Shown here one piece after another: positions 8,721 to 16,438 of a stretch of 38,415 bases of DNA; the stretch's first letter is position 1, and every line of letters begins with the position of its first letter. Location: assembly GCA_027306885.1 (NCBI GenBank), contig DAHUYV010000075.1, positions 1 to 38,415 on the forward strand, written 5' to 3'. The notes below the pieces were generated by a model that did not search any database, was not told where the DNA came from, and saw only the letters and a program-made list of their open reading frames with translations. Made by a program: the position numbers and the translations under genes. This stretch comes from Candidatus Dormiibacterota bacterium (lineage in GTDB: Bacteria; Chloroflexota; Dormibacteria; Aeolococcales; Bog-877).

Positions 8721-8955
8721 GGGGCAGCTCCTCGGCGGGGAGGGGGACGGGATCGTAGCCGCCGGCGTGGAAGGGGTTGCAGCGCAGGATGCGCTTGCCG
8801 CCCATCAGCCAGCCCCGCCCGAAGCCGTACAGCTGGATCGCCTCATAGGTGTAGTGGGAGCAGGTCGGCTCGTACCGGCACCCGCCGACCAGGCCCAACA
8901 GCGGACTGAGGGACACCTGATAGAAGCTGATCAGCCAGAGCGAGACTTTCTTCAA
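8710..8955 (-). CDS. yidD: Membrane protein insertion efficiency factor YidD
   Basis: YidD is a small (81-residue) membrane-associated protein that assists YidC-dependent insertion. The conserved core is visible: FYQVSLSPLLG, CRYEPTCSHYTYEAI and GGKRILRCNPFHAGGYDPVP. The three conserved cysteines are present. The start is a TTG overlapping the rnpA stop as TTGA, with GGAG four bases upstream. Confidence 0.95.
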   Translation of the reverse strand: MKKVSLWLISFYQVSLSPLLGLVGGCRYEPTCSHYTYEAIQLYGFGRGWLMGGKRILRCNPFHAGGYDPVPLPAEELPHGT

Positions 8956-9281
8956 AGCGCTCCGGCCCGCGCCAGAACCCGGTCCAGCGCCGCCGCCAGC
9001 TCCGCGTACGGGGCTCGGGCGGCCGTCGGGCTGGGGATGATCACCACGTCGAAGGGTTTCAGGGCCGAGATTCGGGCCCGGGCCGCCGCCCTCAGCCGCC
9101 GGCGCAGCAGATTGCGGGTCACCGCCCCTCCCAGGCGGCGCGAGACGGCCATCCCCACCCGGGGTGAGCCGTCGGACCGAGGTCGAACCTGCACTCGCAG
9201 GAGGGGGTCCCCGGCACCTCTCCGCTCCGCCCGCACAGCCTGGTAGTCGGCGGTTCTGCGGAGCCGGTAGCGCCTCTTCAC
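8952..9281 (-). CDS. rnpA: Ribonuclease P protein component
   Basis: RnpA is the protein subunit of RNase P, which matures tRNA 5' ends. The 109-residue protein begins [16 protein letters not shown]. It has the RNR-like core as [23 protein letters not shown] and ends in the usual [12 protein letters not shown] segment. The start is a GTG at 9281 overlapping the rpmH stop as GTGA. The frame remains open far upstream, but that part covers rpmH and the intergenic region and is not coding. Confidence 0.96.
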   Translation of the reverse strand: MKRRYRLRRTADYQAVRAERRGAGDPLLRVQVRPRSDGSPRVGMAVSRRLGGAVTRNLLRRRLRAAARARISALKPFDVVIIPSPTAARAPYAELAAALDRVLARAGAL

Positions 9282-9424
9282 CGCACCGGTGCGGGAGTCA
9301 GGCGCCAGCGTCCCTTGAGGCGCCGCCGCTTGAGCACGCGGACACCCCCGGGGGAGGACATCCGGGCGCGAAACCCGTGCACCTTCCTCCGATAGCGCTT
9401 CTTGGGTTGATAGGTTCGCTTGAT
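9278..9424 (-). CDS. rpmH: Ribosomal protein bL34 with an apparent ATC start
   Basis: bL34 is a small basic protein of the large ribosomal subunit. The 48-residue product reads [20 protein letters not shown] from residue 2, then a basic tail ending TPAPVR; family residues are unmistakable. The codon at the expected initiator position (9424-9422) is ATC. GAGGAG lies exactly 7 bases upstream. Between the in-frame upstream TGA and this codon there is no ATG, GTG, TTG or CTG. Initiation at ATC is therefore the simplest reading unless the base is a sequencing error. The stop overlaps rnpA as GTGA. Confidence 0.93.
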   Translation of the reverse strand: MKRTYQPKKRYRRKVHGFRARMSSPGGVRVLKRRRLKGRWRLTPAPVR

Positions 9425-9504
9425 GACCGATCTCCTCTGCCGCCGGGGGCTGCACGGCGGCGCCTCGGCGCACTTCGCCCATTCTCAGGGCGCGGACGGG
9501 GTGA

Positions 9505-9510
9505 AGGATA
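9505..9510 (-). promoter_or_regulatory. Possible -10 element for the rpmH operon
   Basis: Read on the minus strand this is TATCCT, matching the -10 consensus at four of six positions. It would start transcription near 9498, about 74 bases before rpmH. No acceptable -35 is visible at 17 bases, so confidence is low. Confidence 0.3.
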
Positions 9511-9738
9511 CCAGAGCCCGGCGCCAGCCACCTCCCGCTCGAGGGCTGTTGATCTGAGCGCCGGGCGGTTTGCGCCAGCGCCGCCGCGGGCGGCCGCGGC
9601 GACTCCGGCCGCGGGATGGAGCGCGGCCCCTCGTTGGGTCCTCTCGCCCTGCCGAGTTGACGCCGCCTCCGAGTCCTTGTCCGCCCCCCGTCGGGCGCGC
9701 CCGGCGCCGGCCATTCCCCCCCCGGGGAGGCGCCACCT

Positions 9739-9767
9739 TTGCACCCGCCCCGCCCCGGTGGTACCAT
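9739..9767 (+). promoter_or_regulatory. Possible dnaA promoter
   Basis: TTGCAC (9739-9744), a 17-base spacer and TACCAT (9762-9767) form a weak sigma-70-like promoter. It predicts a start near 9774 and a leader of about 140 bases containing the degenerate DnaA-box cluster. That arrangement would allow DnaA autoregulation, but this is inference. Confidence 0.35.
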
Positions 9768-9823
9768 CGGCCAGCGCCTACGGGGGTGGGCCGGACCCGG
9801 GTCCAAGCTTTCTGATCACGCAG

Positions 9824-9877
9824 GGTGGATCTACCCCTCTGGTGGATTTTCCACTCCTGTGCAGAAGGTGTGAATTG
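9824..9877. promoter_or_regulatory. Cluster of degenerate DnaA-box-like 9-mers
   Basis: Compared with TTATCCACA and its complement, TTTTCCACT (9847-9855) matches 7 of 9 and TGTGCAGAA (9859-9867) matches 7 of 9 on the opposite strand. GGTGGATCT (9824-9832) and GGTGGATTT (9841-9849) are weaker. The spacing and alternating orientation resemble DnaA-box clusters before dnaA in other bacteria. None is a perfect box. Confidence 0.4.
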
Positions 9878-9915
9878 CTCGGTCTCCTCTCGCCCTTTCC
9901 CTCGCCGGGGAACTG

Positions 9916-11280
9916 GTGTTGAGCATCTCTCCCGACCAGCTGTGGACGGCGGCCCAGGAGGAGCTTCGTTTCCAGGTCAGCCGTCCCGGCTATGAGGCGT
10001 GGCTGAAGAACGCCCGGCTGCTCCACTTCGATGAGGGGGGCTCTCGGGCGGTGATCGGCGTCCCCACCCCCCTCGCCCGCGACTGGGTCAGCGACCGGTA
10101 TGGCGCGGTGATCCGCGAGACCCTCTCCGCCATCCTCAACCAGGACGTGAACGTGGAGTTCGCGGTGCAGTCCTCGGGCGGGGCCGACGGCCCGGCCTCC
10201 GGCCAGCTGCCCGAGGCCCCGCGGGAGCTCGGCCCCGACGGAGCCGGCGACACGGTGCCCGGCCTCAACCCTCGATACACGTTCTCCACCTTCGTGGTGG
10301 GCAACACCTCCCTTCTCGCCCATGCCGCCTGCCGCGCGGTGGCCGACTCCCCGAGCCGGGCCTACAACCCGCTCTTCCTCTACGGCGGGGTGGGCCTGGG
10401 CAAGACCCACCTGATGCACGCGGTGGGGCACGCGGTGTGGCAGAGCCACCGCCAGCGGGTGGCCTACGTCACTTCCGAGAGCTTCATGAACCAGATGATC
10501 ACCTCGATCCAGGAGAACCGGACCGCGGAGTTCCGCACCCGGTACCGCACCGTGGACGTGCTCCTGGTGGACGACATCCAGTTCCTCGCCGGCAAGGATC
10601 GGACCCAGGAGGAGTTCTTCCACACCTTCAACGCGCTCCAGGAGGTCAATCGCCAGATCGTTATCACCTCCGACCGCCCGCCCCGCGAGATCCCCACTCT
10701 CGAGGAGCGACTTCGCACCCGCTTCGAGGGCGGCCTGATGGTGGACATCCAACCCCCCGACTTCGAGACCCGGCTGGCCATCCTGCGGAGCAAGCTCAGC
10801 CCGTCGCAGGGGTGGCTGAGCGAGGAGGTCCTCTCCTTCATCGCCCACCACATCAAGAAGAACATCCGGGAGCTGGAGGGAGCGCTCACCAGGGTCCTGG
10901 CACACGCCTCGATCACCGGGCGAGGCAGCCCTGACCTGGACGAGGTGGCGGAGATTCTCCGCGACATCATCCCCACCGCCGATGCCCGCCCCCTCTCGGT
11001 CGACGCGGTCCAGGCGGTGGTGGCCGACTACTACGGCATCTCGGTCGTGGAGATGACCAGCAAACGCCGGGACAAGCACATCGTCTTTCCCCGCCAGATC
11101 GCCATGTACCTGATCCGGGAGGAGATCGCGATGAGCCTGCCGGCGATCGGCCAGGCGTTTGGCGGCCGGGACCACACCACAGTCCTCCACTCCTACGAGA
11201 AGATCTCCAACGACGCCAAGGAGGACCCCAAGGTTCTCGAGGACCTGGCCCGCCTTCGTGAACTGCTGCGGGGAGCCTGA
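9916..11280 (+). CDS. dnaA: Chromosomal replication initiator DnaA
   Basis: DnaA binds DnaA boxes, opens the origin and loads the helicase. The 454-residue protein has an N-terminal interaction domain (about 1-80) with the usual W10. A Pro/Gly linker follows, then an AAA+ domain with Walker [10 protein letters not shown] (Lys163) and Walker B LLVDDIQF (Asp219-Asp220). The C-terminal DNA-binding domain carries the signature [15 protein letters not shown] from residue 416. The GTG at 9916 gives a family-like N-terminus, and a TTG directly after it is an alternative; no strong ribosome site is seen. The gene lies divergent from rpmH and ahead of dnaN, the classical origin order. Confidence 0.98.
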   Translation: MLSISPDQLWTAAQEELRFQVSRPGYEAWLKNARLLHFDEGGSRAVIGVPTPLARDWVSDRYGAVIRETLSAILNQDVNVEFAVQSSGGADGPASGQLPEAPRELGPDGAGDTVPGLNPRYTFSTFVVGNTSLLAHAACRAVADSPSRAYNPLFLYGGVGLGKTHLMHAVGHAVWQSHRQRVAYVTSESFMNQMITSIQENRTAEFRTRYRTVDVLLVDDIQFLAGKDRTQEEFFHTFNALQEVNRQIVITSDRPPREIPTLEERLRTRFEGGLMVDIQPPDFETRLAILRSKLSPSQGWLSEEVLSFIAHHIKKNIRELEGALTRVLAHASITGRGSPDLDEVAEILRDIIPTADARPLSVDAVQAVVADYYGISVVEMTSKRRDKHIVFPRQIAMYLIREEIAMSLPAIGQAFGGRDHTTVLHSYEKISNDAKEDPKVLEDLARLRELLRGA

Positions 11281-11545
11281 TGCTCTCAACACAGCTTTTC
11301 CAGATCCCCTGGGGAGCGCCTGCCCCCGCCTGGGGACATACCGGACCAGGGGCTAAGCGGTGGGAAACCACCTCTCCGGGGGCCTACTTGTCCACCGTCT
11401 TTGCACAGGAGTTCCGACTTCCAAAAAGGGGTCTTTCCCCAGCGTCAACTCCCCTACTATGGCTACGTTTCCAAATCTCGTCTCTAGCTGCGGGTCTGGG
11501 CTGTGGAGACCGCCCGCGCGCCCTGGCTTCAAGGAGGACTCAAAG
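11281..11545. other. oriC: Candidate oriC: dnaA-dnaN spacer
   Basis: This 265-base spacer is less GC-rich than the surrounding genes, especially about 11396-11480. It contains a near-consensus DnaA box TTGTCCACC at 11388-11396 (8 of 9 against TTGTCCACA). Weaker boxes are TTTTCCAGA at 11296-11304 and TGTGGAGAC at 11502-11510 (7 of 9 each). Several A/T-rich short runs could serve as an unwinding element. Location between dnaA and dnaN is typical of oriC in many bacteria. A frame is open through this spacer but has no protein-like content. Confidence 0.55.
11388..11396 (+). promoter_or_regulatory. Near-consensus DnaA box
   Basis: TTGTCCACC differs from the TTGTCCACA box only at the last base. 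It is the best DnaA-box match I found in the dnaA flanks and lies in the dnaA-dnaN spacer. Confidence 0.5.
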
Positions 11546-12679
11546 GTGAAGTGCACGATCTCGCCCCAGCAGCTGGGGGCAGGTCTGTCGGCGGTGACCC
11601 GGGCGATCTCCAGCCGCAACACCCTGCCCATACTCAGCAATGTTCTGGTGCAGGCGAGGGAGGGCGCGATTGAGCTCACCGCCACCAACATCGACCTGAC
11701 CATTCGGCACACCCTGGCGGCCGAGGTGCAACAGCCGGGCAGCATCACGGTCCCGGCTCGGATCCTCTCCGAGTTCGTCAGCTCCCTGCCCGAGGCGCCA
11801 CTGAACTGGGAGCTGGACCAGGTCCACCAGACGGTACGCCTGCAGAGCGGCCGGTTCGACGCCCACATCCGCGGCGTTGACGCCGCCGAGTTTTCCCCGC
11901 TCCCCGACGTGGCTGACGGGGTGCAGGTGGAGCTGGACCCGCAGACCCTGCTCGGCGCGATCGAGCAGACCGTGATCGCCGCCAGCGGCGACGAGGGGCG
12001 CCCGGTGTACACCGGGGTTCTGGCGGAGATGGGGGGCAGCGAGATCACCCTGGTGGCGACCGATGGACACCGGTTGGCGGTGCGGCGGCTGCTGGTGGCC
12101 GAGGGGAGCGCCGGGGTCGGTGATCACCTCTCGGTGATCATCCCGGCGAGAGCGCTGGCGGAGCTCGCTCGGCTTCTCAAGCCGGTCCTCTCCAGCCCTG
12201 GAGCCGTGACCCTCTCGGTCGGCGGATCGAGAGCCCAGGTGCGCTTCGACCTCCCCGGCTACTCCCTCACCAGCCGCCTCATCGATGGCGTGTACCCGAA
12301 CTACGAGAAGGTGATCCCCCAGGGGGCCCAGACCACGGTCCGGGCCTCCACGGACGAGCTTCGCCGGACCACCAGGGTCGTCTCGCTGTTCGCCCGGGAC
12401 GCCGCCAACGTCCTCAAGATCCGCTGCGAGAGCTCGCAGCTGGTGCTGTCCGCCAACACCAACGAGGTGGGGGACAACGTGGCCTCTGTGGATGCCAGCA
12501 TCGAGGGCGAGAACATGGGGATCGCCTTCAACGCCCGGTACGTCAGCGACGTCCTCGGCCTTTTGGACTGCCCCGAGGTGGAGCTGATCCTGAACGGGCC
12601 GCTGGCTCCGGGGATGGTGAGGGCGGCCGGAGAGGACACCTACCGCTACGTGATCATGCCCGTCCGGGTGGCGATCTAG
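11546..12679 (+). CDS. dnaN: DNA polymerase III beta sliding clamp
   Basis: DnaN forms the dimeric ring that tethers the replicative polymerase and other DNA enzymes. The 377-residue protein shows the usual three clamp domains. These begin KCTISPQQLGAGLSAVTRAI and include the family phrases RNTLPILSNVLV, ATDGHRLAVRR and IDGVYPNYEKVIP; the C-terminus YRYVIMPVRV is the usual ending. The start is the GTG at 11546, which has AAGGAGG at 11531-11537, 8 bases upstream. The frame extends back to 11360 but that part covers the origin-like spacer. recF follows after a 17-base gap. Confidence 0.97.
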   Translation: MKCTISPQQLGAGLSAVTRAISSRNTLPILSNVLVQAREGAIELTATNIDLTIRHTLAAEVQQPGSITVPARILSEFVSSLPEAPLNWELDQVHQTVRLQSGRFDAHIRGVDAAEFSPLPDVADGVQVELDPQTLLGAIEQTVIAASGDEGRPVYTGVLAEMGGSEITLVATDGHRLAVRRLLVAEGSAGVGDHLSVIIPARALAELARLLKPVLSSPGAVTLSVGGSRAQVRFDLPGYSLTSRLIDGVYPNYEKVIPQGAQTTVRASTDELRRTTRVVSLFARDAANVLKIRCESSQLVLSANTNEVGDNVASVDASIEGENMGIAFNARYVSDVLGLLDCPEVELILNGPLAPGMVRAAGEDTYRYVIMPVRVAI

Positions 12680-12696
12680 GGGCGCCCAGCCCCAAC

Positions 12697-13836
12697 GTGC
12701 GGATCTTGGAGCTGCGGCTGCTCAACTTCCGGTCCTACCCGGAAGCTGCCGTCCGGCTGCTGCCCGGGGCCAACCTCCTTGTCGGACCCAACGGGGCGGG
12801 GAAGACCAGCCTGCTGGAGGGCCTCTCCACGCTGGCGCTGACCAGGGCGCCGCGAGGGGGGGTGACCACCGACCTGGTCGCCTGGGGCAGCCAGGAGATG
12901 GGGGTGTCGGCGACTGTCCAGGCGGGCGGGGAGGAGGGCAGGGAGATGGTCCTGGAGTTGCGCTGGAGATTCCAGCCCCCCTCCAGGAGATGGGTGCGCA
13001 CCCTGCGCGTGGATGGCAATCCCCAGCCGGTGGCCCGGTACCTCGGCCGGCTGCGGGTGGTCTCCTTCTGGCCAGAGGACCTCCTCATCGTGAAGGCGGG
13101 ACCCGAGCCGCGACGGCGGATGCTGGACGTGGTGCTCTGCCAGCTGTTCCCCGCGTACGCCATCTCGCTGAGCCGCCTGCGCCGGGCCCTGGAGCAGCGC
13201 AACTCGGTCCTTCGGGCGGTCCGGGATGGCGCGGCCAAAGACCAGGAGCTGGAACCGTGGACCGGCCCCCTGGTCGAGGCGGCGGCGGCGATCATGGAAG
13301 CGCGGGAGGGGTACCTGGAGGAGGCAACGCCGCTGGCGGCGGCGGCGGCCCTCAGGATCGGCGAGCCCACCCCGCTGTCGCTGGTGTACAAGCCGGGGAT
13401 CGACGACCCCGAGGGCGGAAGTTGGGCAGAGAGGATGACCCGGGCGCTGGACCGCTCCCGGGCCGAGGAGGTGGCCCGGGCCCAGACGGTGGTCGGCCCG
13501 CACCGAGACGACTTCGAGATCTGCCTTGGGGGCCGTGCGGCCCGACAGTTCGCCTCGCAGGGCCAGCAGCGAACCGCGGTGCTGGCCCTGAAGGCCGCGG
13601 AGGTGGCCCAGCACCTCAGCCACGGGGGGGAGGCCCCGGTCCTGCTGCTGGACGACGTCCTCTCCGAGCTGGACCTCTCCCACCGAGCCGGCCTGGTGCA
13701 GGAACTGGCGGGGGGGATGGGGGTGGAGCAGTCCCTGGTGACCGCCACCGAGGACCACGGCCTGGGTGAGGTGGTCCGGCTGTCGCAGGTGTTGGAGGTG
13801 CGCCGGGGGCGGGTCGCGCCGAGAGGCGGGGGCTGA
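12697..13836 (+). CDS. recF: DNA replication and repair protein RecF
   Basis: RecF is an SMC-like ATPase that helps load RecA at gaps during recombinational repair. The 379-residue protein has Walker A GPNGAGKTS (Lys36) after the family start LRLLNFRSYPEA. The ABC-type signature region is FASQGQQRTAVLALK and Walker B is LLLDDVLSELD. The GTG at 12697 gives the standard N-terminus. The DUF721 gene starts one base after its stop. Confidence 0.96.
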   Translation: MRILELRLLNFRSYPEAAVRLLPGANLLVGPNGAGKTSLLEGLSTLALTRAPRGGVTTDLVAWGSQEMGVSATVQAGGEEGREMVLELRWRFQPPSRRWVRTLRVDGNPQPVARYLGRLRVVSFWPEDLLIVKAGPEPRRRMLDVVLCQLFPAYAISLSRLRRALEQRNSVLRAVRDGAAKDQELEPWTGPLVEAAAAIMEAREGYLEEATPLAAAAALRIGEPTPLSLVYKPGIDDPEGGSWAERMTRALDRSRAEEVARAQTVVGPHRDDFEICLGGRAARQFASQGQQRTAVLALKAAEVAQHLSHGGEAPVLLLDDVLSELDLSHRAGLVQELAGGMGVEQSLVTATEDHGLGEVVRLSQVLEVRRGRVAPRGGG

Positions 13837-13837
13837 G

Positions 13838-14122
13838 GTGGAGGGGATAGGGGAGATCCTTCCAAGGGTGGTGCGGAAGCTGGGGTTTCAGCGCCAGGTC
13901 CGGCTGGCCCGAGCCCAGGCCGCCTTCCAGGACGCCTGCGGCGAGTACCTGCGTCCTCACGTGAGGGTTACCTCCCTGGAGGGAGGGACCCTGGTCGTGG
14001 CCTGCGCCCACCCCGCCATCGCCCACCAGCTGCAGATGGAGTCGGTGGCCCTTCTGGCGGCGGTGAACTCCAAGGTGGGCTCCCCGCCGGTGCGGCGGCT
14101 GCGCTTCCAGGTGGAAAGCTGA
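13838..14122 (+). CDS. DUF721 (DciA-like) protein
   Basis: This 94-residue basic protein fits the DUF721 family. DciA, a member, helps load the replicative helicase in bacteria lacking DnaC/DnaI. The position directly after recF is a common place for DUF721 genes. The family-like features are the start (IGEILPRVVRKLGFQ), a central beta-rich segment (LEGGTLVVACAHPAIAHQLQM) and a basic C-terminus. The GTG at 13838 is one base after the recF stop. No GyrB gene follows, unlike many origins. It converges on the next gene with a 4-base gap. Confidence 0.8.
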   Translation: MEGIGEILPRVVRKLGFQRQVRLARAQAAFQDACGEYLRPHVRVTSLEGGTLVVACAHPAIAHQLQMESVALLAAVNSKVGSPPVRRLRFQVES

Positions 14123-14126
14123 CGGG

Positions 14127-15254
14127 TCAGAGCCTCCGCAGGATGGCGGCGGCCACGCGCTGGGCGGCGAGGGGGGAGGCGCTCTGGAGGGAGCGCTCCT
14201 GGAGCGAGCGCAGCCCCGCCTCCTGGTCCCGGAGCAGGGAGGGGATCAGCTCTGCCAAGGCGCCCGGGGCACGGGCGTCCACTGCGACCCCCGCGCGGGT
14301 CGCCCACTCCAAGTTGGCCTGCTCCTGGCCCGGCAGGGCGGAGGTGAGGATCAGCGCCATCCCGGCCGCGGCTCCCTCGGCCAGAGCGCTCGGGCCCGCC
14401 TTGCCGAGGTAGGCGTCGGCCGCCAGAAGCCAGTCCGTGGGATCGTTGAGGAAGGGGAGGGCGATGAGGGGAATCCTCCAGCGCCGGGCCCGCGCCCAGC
14501 GCAGCAGCAGCAGGTTGCGCCCGCTGAAGAGGACCACCTGGATCCTCGGACCGACCTCGTCCAACTCCTCCAGGAGGTGGCGGACGTTGCCGGCGCCCTC
14601 GGCCCCGCCGGAGACGAGGAGACAGGGGAGGTCCGGGTCGAGGCCTAGCCGGGCGCGGATCGCGGCTCGCTCCGCCGGGGAGATGGGCTTGAGGCGGGGG
14701 TCGACCGGGAGGCCCGTCGTCTCCACCAGGGACGGGTCCACCCCCTGCCGGACGCAGGAGAGGGTGGCGGCCTCGGAGGGGCTGAGGAGGGGGATGCCCC
14801 TTGGCGACAGCCAGCCGGGGTGCACCCGGGTGAGGTCGGTGATCACGGTCAGCATCGCCGCCGAGGTCTCGCGCGCCGCCCGGAGCGCCGCCGGGCCCAG
14901 GAGGGGGTGGAGGTTGACCACGACCCGGGGCTGGCGGCGGCGGGTGGTCCGGGCCATCGGCACCTGCACTCCGGAGAGCAGGAACAGCTCCAGGGAGCGC
15001 CGGGCCACCGGCAGCGAGAAGGACCAGAACAGCGCCCCCCAGAGGGCCGGGGCCCACCGGACCACCGGCCCGTACCCTCCCAGCAGCAGCCGAGCCTGGG
15101 GGAGGGCGCCGACCCGGAGCGGATCGTCGATCGCCACCTTGAGGGCGGGCCCTCCGGACTCCCTCAGGGCCGCACGCACGGCCTCGGCGACCCGGCGGTG
15201 CCCACCACCGGTGCTGGTGACCCAGAGCTGGACGTCGGCGGCGGCTTCGGACAA
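14127..15254 (-). CDS. MGDG-synthase/MurG-like glycosyltransferase (GT28 type)
   Basis: This 375-residue GT-B fold protein resembles the family of monogalactosyldiacylglycerol synthases and processive diacylglycerol glucosyltransferases. The N-terminal motif STGGGHRRVAEAVRAAL is characteristic, with His followed by Arg. The C-terminal donor-binding half contains VSGGAEGAGNV, GKAGPSALAEGAAAGMALILT and LPGQEQANLEWATRAGVAV. It would add a sugar to a membrane lipid, but acceptor and sugar are unknown. The start is a TTG at 15254 with AAGGAAG upstream. It is divergent from the FemAB-like gene and converges on the DUF721 gene. Confidence 0.85.
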   Translation of the reverse strand: MSEAAADVQLWVTSTGGGHRRVAEAVRAALRESGGPALKVAIDDPLRVGALPQARLLLGGYGPVVRWAPALWGALFWSFSLPVARRSLELFLLSGVQVPMARTTRRRQPRVVVNLHPLLGPAALRAARETSAAMLTVITDLTRVHPGWLSPRGIPLLSPSEAATLSCVRQGVDPSLVETTGLPVDPRLKPISPAERAAIRARLGLDPDLPCLLVSGGAEGAGNVRHLLEELDEVGPRIQVVLFSGRNLLLLRWARARRWRIPLIALPFLNDPTDWLLAADAYLGKAGPSALAEGAAAGMALILTSALPGQEQANLEWATRAGVAVDARAPGALAELIPSLLRDQEAGLRSLQERSLQSASPLAAQRVAAAILRRL

Positions 15255-15427
15255 GGGGCTTCCTTACCTGCTTGGGTGGAAATTCGCTCTCGATGGTAGA
15301 GTGGAGAGCAGGACATGGCGGGAAGGACCCGTGTCCCTGTGCCAATCATCCGGGGTGTACCAGAATCGGGGCCTCATGTACCGCGCCCACCGGGGTGTCC
15401 TCTGAGCTGAAGGTCACGGGCACGGAG

Positions 15428-16438
15428 ATGACCGTCCGGGTGGTGGACACCGTTGCCGGCCTGGGGCGGCTCCGAACCGTCTGGCGCCAGCTGGAGTCCG
15501 CCCAGCCAGCGATCAACCCGTTCCTCAGCTGGGAGTGGCAGGAGAGCTGGTGGGAGGTCTTCCAGGACTCCTACCAACCGCGGGTCCTGCTCATCTTCTC
15601 CGGCGAGGATCCGGTGGCGGTGGTCCCGCTCTGCGTGCCCCGGGGGGAGCCCCGGCACCTCCTCTTCGCCGGGGGCGAGGACCTCTCCGACCAGCTCGGG
15701 TTCCTCGCCCAGCCGGGGAGGGAAGGCGAGGTTGCCGCCGAGGTCCTGAGGTGGGCCGCGGCCATCGGGGCCGAGCTGCTGGACCTGCAGTTCCTCCGCG
15801 ACTGGGGAGCGGAGCTGCCCGCCCTGGAGAGGGCGGCCGACGACCTGGGGCTGTCCCACAGCTCGGCCCCCCAGGAGGTGAGCCCGGCGCTGGAGCTCCC
15901 CGCGGACTTCGAGGCCTACCTCACCCTGCGCCTCGGCAAGAAGGACCGGCACGAGCTGCGCCGCAAGCTGCGCCGCCTGGACCACGAGAGGCCGGGCTGG
16001 ACGCTCCGCGGCCCGGCGGAGTTGGGTCTGGAGCCGGCGCTCGACCGGTTCCTCTGGCTGCTTCGGGCCAGCCGGCCGGACAAGGCCGACTTCCTAACGC
16101 CCAAGGTGGAACGGTTCTTCCGCCTTGTGGCCGGCCGGCTCGAGGAGCGCGGATGGCTCCGCCTGGCGCTGCTGGAGGCCGGGGGAGAGCTGGTCGCCGG
16201 GACCTTCGGCTTCTGCACCGGCGGGGTCTGGTACCTGTACAACTCGGGATACGACCCGGCTGAGGCCCATCTGTCCCCGGGGCTGCTCTGCGTCGCCGAG
16301 GGGCTGCGGGGGGCGATCGCCGCCGGCTGCACCCAGGCCGACCTGCTGCGCGGCAACGAGCCCTACAAGTACCGCCTCGGGGCCCAGGACCAGTTCCTGG
16401 TCCGGCTCCGGGTGGAGATGACCGGGGGCTCACTTTGA
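15428..16438 (+). CDS. FemAB/CelD-like GNAT acyltransferase
   Basis: This roughly 336-residue protein resembles BioF2/CelD-type GNAT proteins (Acetyltransf_6). These occur in exopolysaccharide and cell-envelope clusters. Visible family features are the N-terminal phrase NPFLSWEWQESWWEVF, the central YLTLRLGKKDRHELRRKLRRL, and the C-terminal GGVWYLYNSGYDP followed by LLRGNEPYKYRLG. The start is uncertain: ATG 15428 is chosen, and GTG 15395 is possible. The stop overlaps the following glycosyltransferase start as TTGA, so the two are co-translated. The donor and acceptor are not known. Confidence 0.75.
   Translation: MTVRVVDTVAGLGRLRTVWRQLESAQPAINPFLSWEWQESWWEVFQDSYQPRVLLIFSGEDPVAVVPLCVPRGEPRHLLFAGGEDLSDQLGFLAQPGREGEVAAEVLRWAAAIGAELLDLQFLRDWGAELPALERAADDLGLSHSSAPQEVSPALELPADFEAYLTLRLGKKDRHELRRKLRRLDHERPGWTLRGPAELGLEPALDRFLWLLRASRPDKADFLTPKVERFFRLVAGRLEERGWLRLALLEAGGELVAGTFGFCTGGVWYLYNSGYDPAEAHLSPGLLCVAEGLRGAIAAGCTQADLLRGNEPYKYRLGAQDQFLVRLRVEMTGGSL

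Larger units (their letters stand above)
9425..9915. other. rpmH-dnaA divergent intergenic region
   Basis: This 491-base region separates the leftward rpmH operon from rightward dnaA. Possible promoters face both ways (9505-9510 minus, 9739-9767 plus), and degenerate DnaA-box-like 9-mers cluster near 9824-9877. The middle part (about 9540-9720) is extremely GC-rich and I see no gene in it. It may be part of a bipartite origin, but the DnaA boxes are weak. Confidence 0.6.

Noticed and set aside
9425-9806. Upstream extension of the rnpA frame
   Set aside because: The frame covers rpmH in another frame and a non-coding GC-rich spacer.
11360-11545. N-terminal extension of DnaN
   Set aside because: The part before GTG 11546 lies in the origin-like spacer; a strong AAGGAGG fixes the start.
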